Source of the DNA: an uncultured Collinsella sp.
GTDB lineage: Bacteria > Actinomycetota > Coriobacteriia > Coriobacteriales > Coriobacteriaceae
Direction of reading: 5' to 3'
DNA: 15,681 nt
Assembly: GCA_900542125.1 (NCBI GenBank)
Contig: UQMO01000057.1
Coordinates: 1 to 15,681 of the forward strand
Shown in pieces: positions 14,433 to 15,681 of the stretch (its first letter is position 1; each line of letters starts with the position of its first letter). The notes below the pieces were generated by a model. It ran no database searches. It had not been told where the DNA came from and was given only the letters and a program-made list of their open reading frames with translations. The translations under genes were made by a program, and so were the position numbers.

Positions 14433-14572
14433 GGGGAAAGCGTGTCCCGCCCGCCAGCCAAAAACTGGGATGCGGTTTCCGGTTGAGGTCCTCAGCGGAA
14501 AGTGTGTCCCATTCTGAGCGCCTGTTCTGGGACGTGCTTTCCGCCAGAAGCCTCAAGCGGAAAGCACGTCCC
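14433..14572. repeat. 62-bp-period alternating GGGAC repeat array (element C)
   Basis: Three direct copies of a 16-base unit, GCGGAAAGnnnGTCCC in consensus, start at 14433, 14495 and 14557, exactly 62 bases apart. Between them lie inverted copies at 14467-14481 (worn) and 14529-14544, also 62 apart. The last inverted pair, GGGACGTGCTTTCCGC (14529-14544) with GCGGAAAGCACGTCCC (14557-14572), is perfect over 16 bp with a 12-base loop. Copies 1 and 2 differ in many positions outside these cores, so the tandem duplication is old or selection keeps only the cores. No coding potential is seen. Confidence 0.85.
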
Positions 14573-14616
14573 GTTTCTCAAAAAGCGTCAAACGCCAACT
14601 CGGCGCCCTGTCCCAC

Positions 14617-15453
14617 TTAGGCGCCAATCGCGCGTCGGTACTCCGCCATAACCTGAGCGTCGGCTGCCGCGGGATTGGCAAAATAGCGCCAGTCATAGGT
14701 CTCGGCCGAAACAACTCCGCGATAGCCGCGCACCACCAGCCTATCTAGGTCGGCGCGCATATCGCGGTCGCCGTCACCCCAAGCAAGATGCGTCGTGCCG
14801 TCTGCCGCAACATCGACAAAATGCACGTGGGCGACATCATCGCCAAGCAGATCGAAATAATCGTCGATGGTATCCCCTGCCACCGCCATAGCGCCCAAAT
14901 CCAGACACGCCTTAAGTGCCGGATGATCAACTGCCTCGATCATGCGCTTCGTGTCGGCCGCCGAGTTCACGATCATCGACTCAACCGGCTGTAGGGCCTC
15001 GAGCACCAGTCGCACGCCGCGCTCTCCCGCATGCTCGGCAATCGCACGCAGCATCGAGGCGCTGCGACCCCACGCATCCTCGATCGGCTCGTTCAAAAAT
15101 GCCCAGCCGCTCGAGACCATGACCTGCTCGGCTCCAAGTTCCGCCGCGATATCCACAACGTTCTTAAAGTACGCGAGCGTGCGAGCGCGCGCCTCATTCC
15201 CGCGCGCCGCGATATTCCACGGCTTGGGATTGTTCTGTTCGGGACAAAGCCCCACAATCCGAACCCCATACCGCTGTGATAGCTCCCGCACCTGCTCGAG
15301 CGAATCGTATCCATGGCAATCGACATACAGATGCATCGCCCCGGTCCAAAGCTCGCAACACGTGTAGCCCGAAGCCGACGCCGAAGAAAAGAACTCCTCA
15401 AGGTCAAAATAACGATGGCTGATATTCATGACGGCAAGCTGGGGATAGCTCAT
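14617..15453 (-). CDS. Sugar phosphate isomerase/epimerase, FrlC-like
   Basis: A 278-residue TIM-barrel protein of the AP-endonuclease-2/xylose-isomerase-like family. Likely metal ligands are E152 (LVLEALQP), D185 (CLDLGAM), H211 (HVHFVD) and E251 (VSAETYD). The pattern GYTCCELWTGAMHL (29-42), RIVGLCPEQNNPKPWN (65-80) and EALQPVESMIVNSAAD (152-167) resembles E. coli FrlC, fructoselysine 3-epimerase, as I recall it. The upstream gene end looks like FrlB, which strengthens that reading. The start at 15453 follows GGAGAG. Other members of this family act on tagatose, psicose or inositol compounds, so the substrate is open. The stop codon is followed two bases later by GGGACAG, as at other his-region genes. 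Confidence 0.7.
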   Translation of the reverse strand: MSYPQLAVMNISHRYFDLEEFFSSASASGYTCCELWTGAMHLYVDCHGYDSLEQVRELSQRYGVRIVGLCPEQNNPKPWNIAARGNEARARTLAYFKNVVDIAAELGAEQVMVSSGWAFLNEPIEDAWGRSASMLRAIAEHAGERGVRLVLEALQPVESMIVNSAADTKRMIEAVDHPALKACLDLGAMAVAGDTIDDYFDLLGDDVAHVHFVDVAADGTTHLAWGDGDRDMRADLDRLVVRGYRGVVSAETYDWRYFANPAAADAQVMAEYRRAIGA

Positions 15454-15526
15454 AATTACTCTCCAACCCAAGCGAGGCCCCGTTCCATATAGGAGCGAGG
15501 CCCGATTACACAAACGTTATTTGCTC

Positions 15527-15681
15527 TTAGTAGTCGAACTGGTGATAGTAGCGACGGTAGTTGAGGTTGTGCTTGGTGACCGTCTCGTAGTAAGCGGCAA
15601 GGCGATCGGTGATCAGCGAGGAGAGGATCCACGGGGAGACGATGACGCGGAACTCGTCGTCAAGGCCGGGGATCGCGAACT
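15527..15681 (-). CDS. C-terminal end of a probable SIS-domain sugar deglycase/isomerase (FrlB-like)
   Basis: The last 50 codons of a gene that enters from the right edge; the rest lies outside the window. The peptide is rich in aromatics and ends YRRYYHQFDY before TAA (15527-15529). An RRYY-x-x-x-(D/E)Y ending after a hydrophobic helix is what I recall for SIS-domain proteins of the FrlB/AgaS group, which deglycate fructoselysine-6-phosphate or isomerise amino-sugar phosphates. The gene lies 73 bases upstream of the FrlC-like gene on the same strand, probably one operon. Between them AGCGAGGCCC occurs twice (15471-15480 and 15494-15503). With 50 residues and no catalytic part in view this is a lead only. 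Confidence 0.5.
   Translation of the reverse strand, partial: FAIPGLDDEFRVIVSPWILSSLITDRLAAYYETVTKHNLNYRRYYHQFDY

Larger units (their letters stand above)
14291..14616. other. 326-bp non-coding gap with his leader and repeats
   Basis: The gap lies between the his operon and the frlC-like gene, both on the minus strand. It holds the his leader hairpin (14326-14357), the 62-bp-period GGGAC repeat array (14433-14572) and a GGCGCC/GGCGCC inverted repeat (14602-14607 and 14620-14625) that spans the frlC-like stop. The his promoter must be here; TGCTAAAGT on the minus strand (14369-14361) looks like an extended -10 but would start RNA inside the hairpin, so I do not trust it. No leader peptide with a run of His codons is visible. 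Confidence 0.55.

Noticed and set aside
14291..14440. Histidine attenuator leader peptide or T-box
   Set aside because: No short frame with clustered His codons, no antitermination/terminator pair with a U-tract and no T-box-like motif was found.
14433..14572. Regular repeat considered as a CRISPR array
   Set aside because: Units are 16 bases, alternate in orientation and are diverged; spacing of direct copies is exactly equal and there are no cas genes.

Overview
This 15.7 kb window is GC-rich, densely coded and almost all on the minus strand. Gene content, G/C-rich third codon positions and GGAGG-type ribosome binding sites suggest a gut actinobacterium of class Coriobacteriia, most likely Collinsella or a close relative. 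This is an inference from gene style, not a database match. The first 51 bases are not genomic: they are an untrimmed Illumina Nextera i5/Tn5 adapter, so the assembled contig really begins at base 52.

Layout, left to right. (1) 52-2757: ppx/gppA (cut by the adapter), an FtsB/DivIC-like septum protein and enolase, read eno > ftsB-like > ppx, with an intrinsic terminator after eno. (2) 2897-4897: an operon of a stand-alone LarC C-terminal domain protein, a YfcE-type phosphodiesterase and MazG, closed by an intrinsic terminator. (3) 4898-5236: non-coding, holding a 70-bp near-perfect palindrome. (4) 5237-6148: the only plus-strand gene, a PHP-type histidinol phosphatase, convergent with the his operon. 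(5) 6269-14290: a complete histidine operon in the order hisZ-hisG fusion, hisD, hisC, hisB, hisH, hisA, hisF, hisI, hisE. With the PHP phosphatase, every step from PRPP + ATP to histidine is encoded here. (6) 14291-14616: non-coding, with the his leader hairpin and a 62-bp-period repeat. (7) 14617-15681: a FrlC-like sugar isomerase/epimerase and the C-terminal end of a probable SIS-domain FrlB-like deglycase, perhaps an Amadori-product (fructoselysine) locus.

Two things stand out. First, the ATP phosphoribosyltransferase is one 571-residue chain joining the regulatory HisZ domain to the short catalytic HisG domain; these are normally two proteins of a hetero-octamer. Second, gene gaps around and inside the his operon carry palindromic repeats built on a GGGAC core flanked by A-rich and TTT blocks: 6161-6229, 6251-6267, 9215-9329, 14433-14572 and 14608-14615. 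One 37-bp-arm copy sits between hisB and hisH and overlaps the hisB stop codon. They resemble a REP/REPIN-like family and are not explained by the genes. No tRNA, rRNA, CRISPR array or transposase gene was seen.
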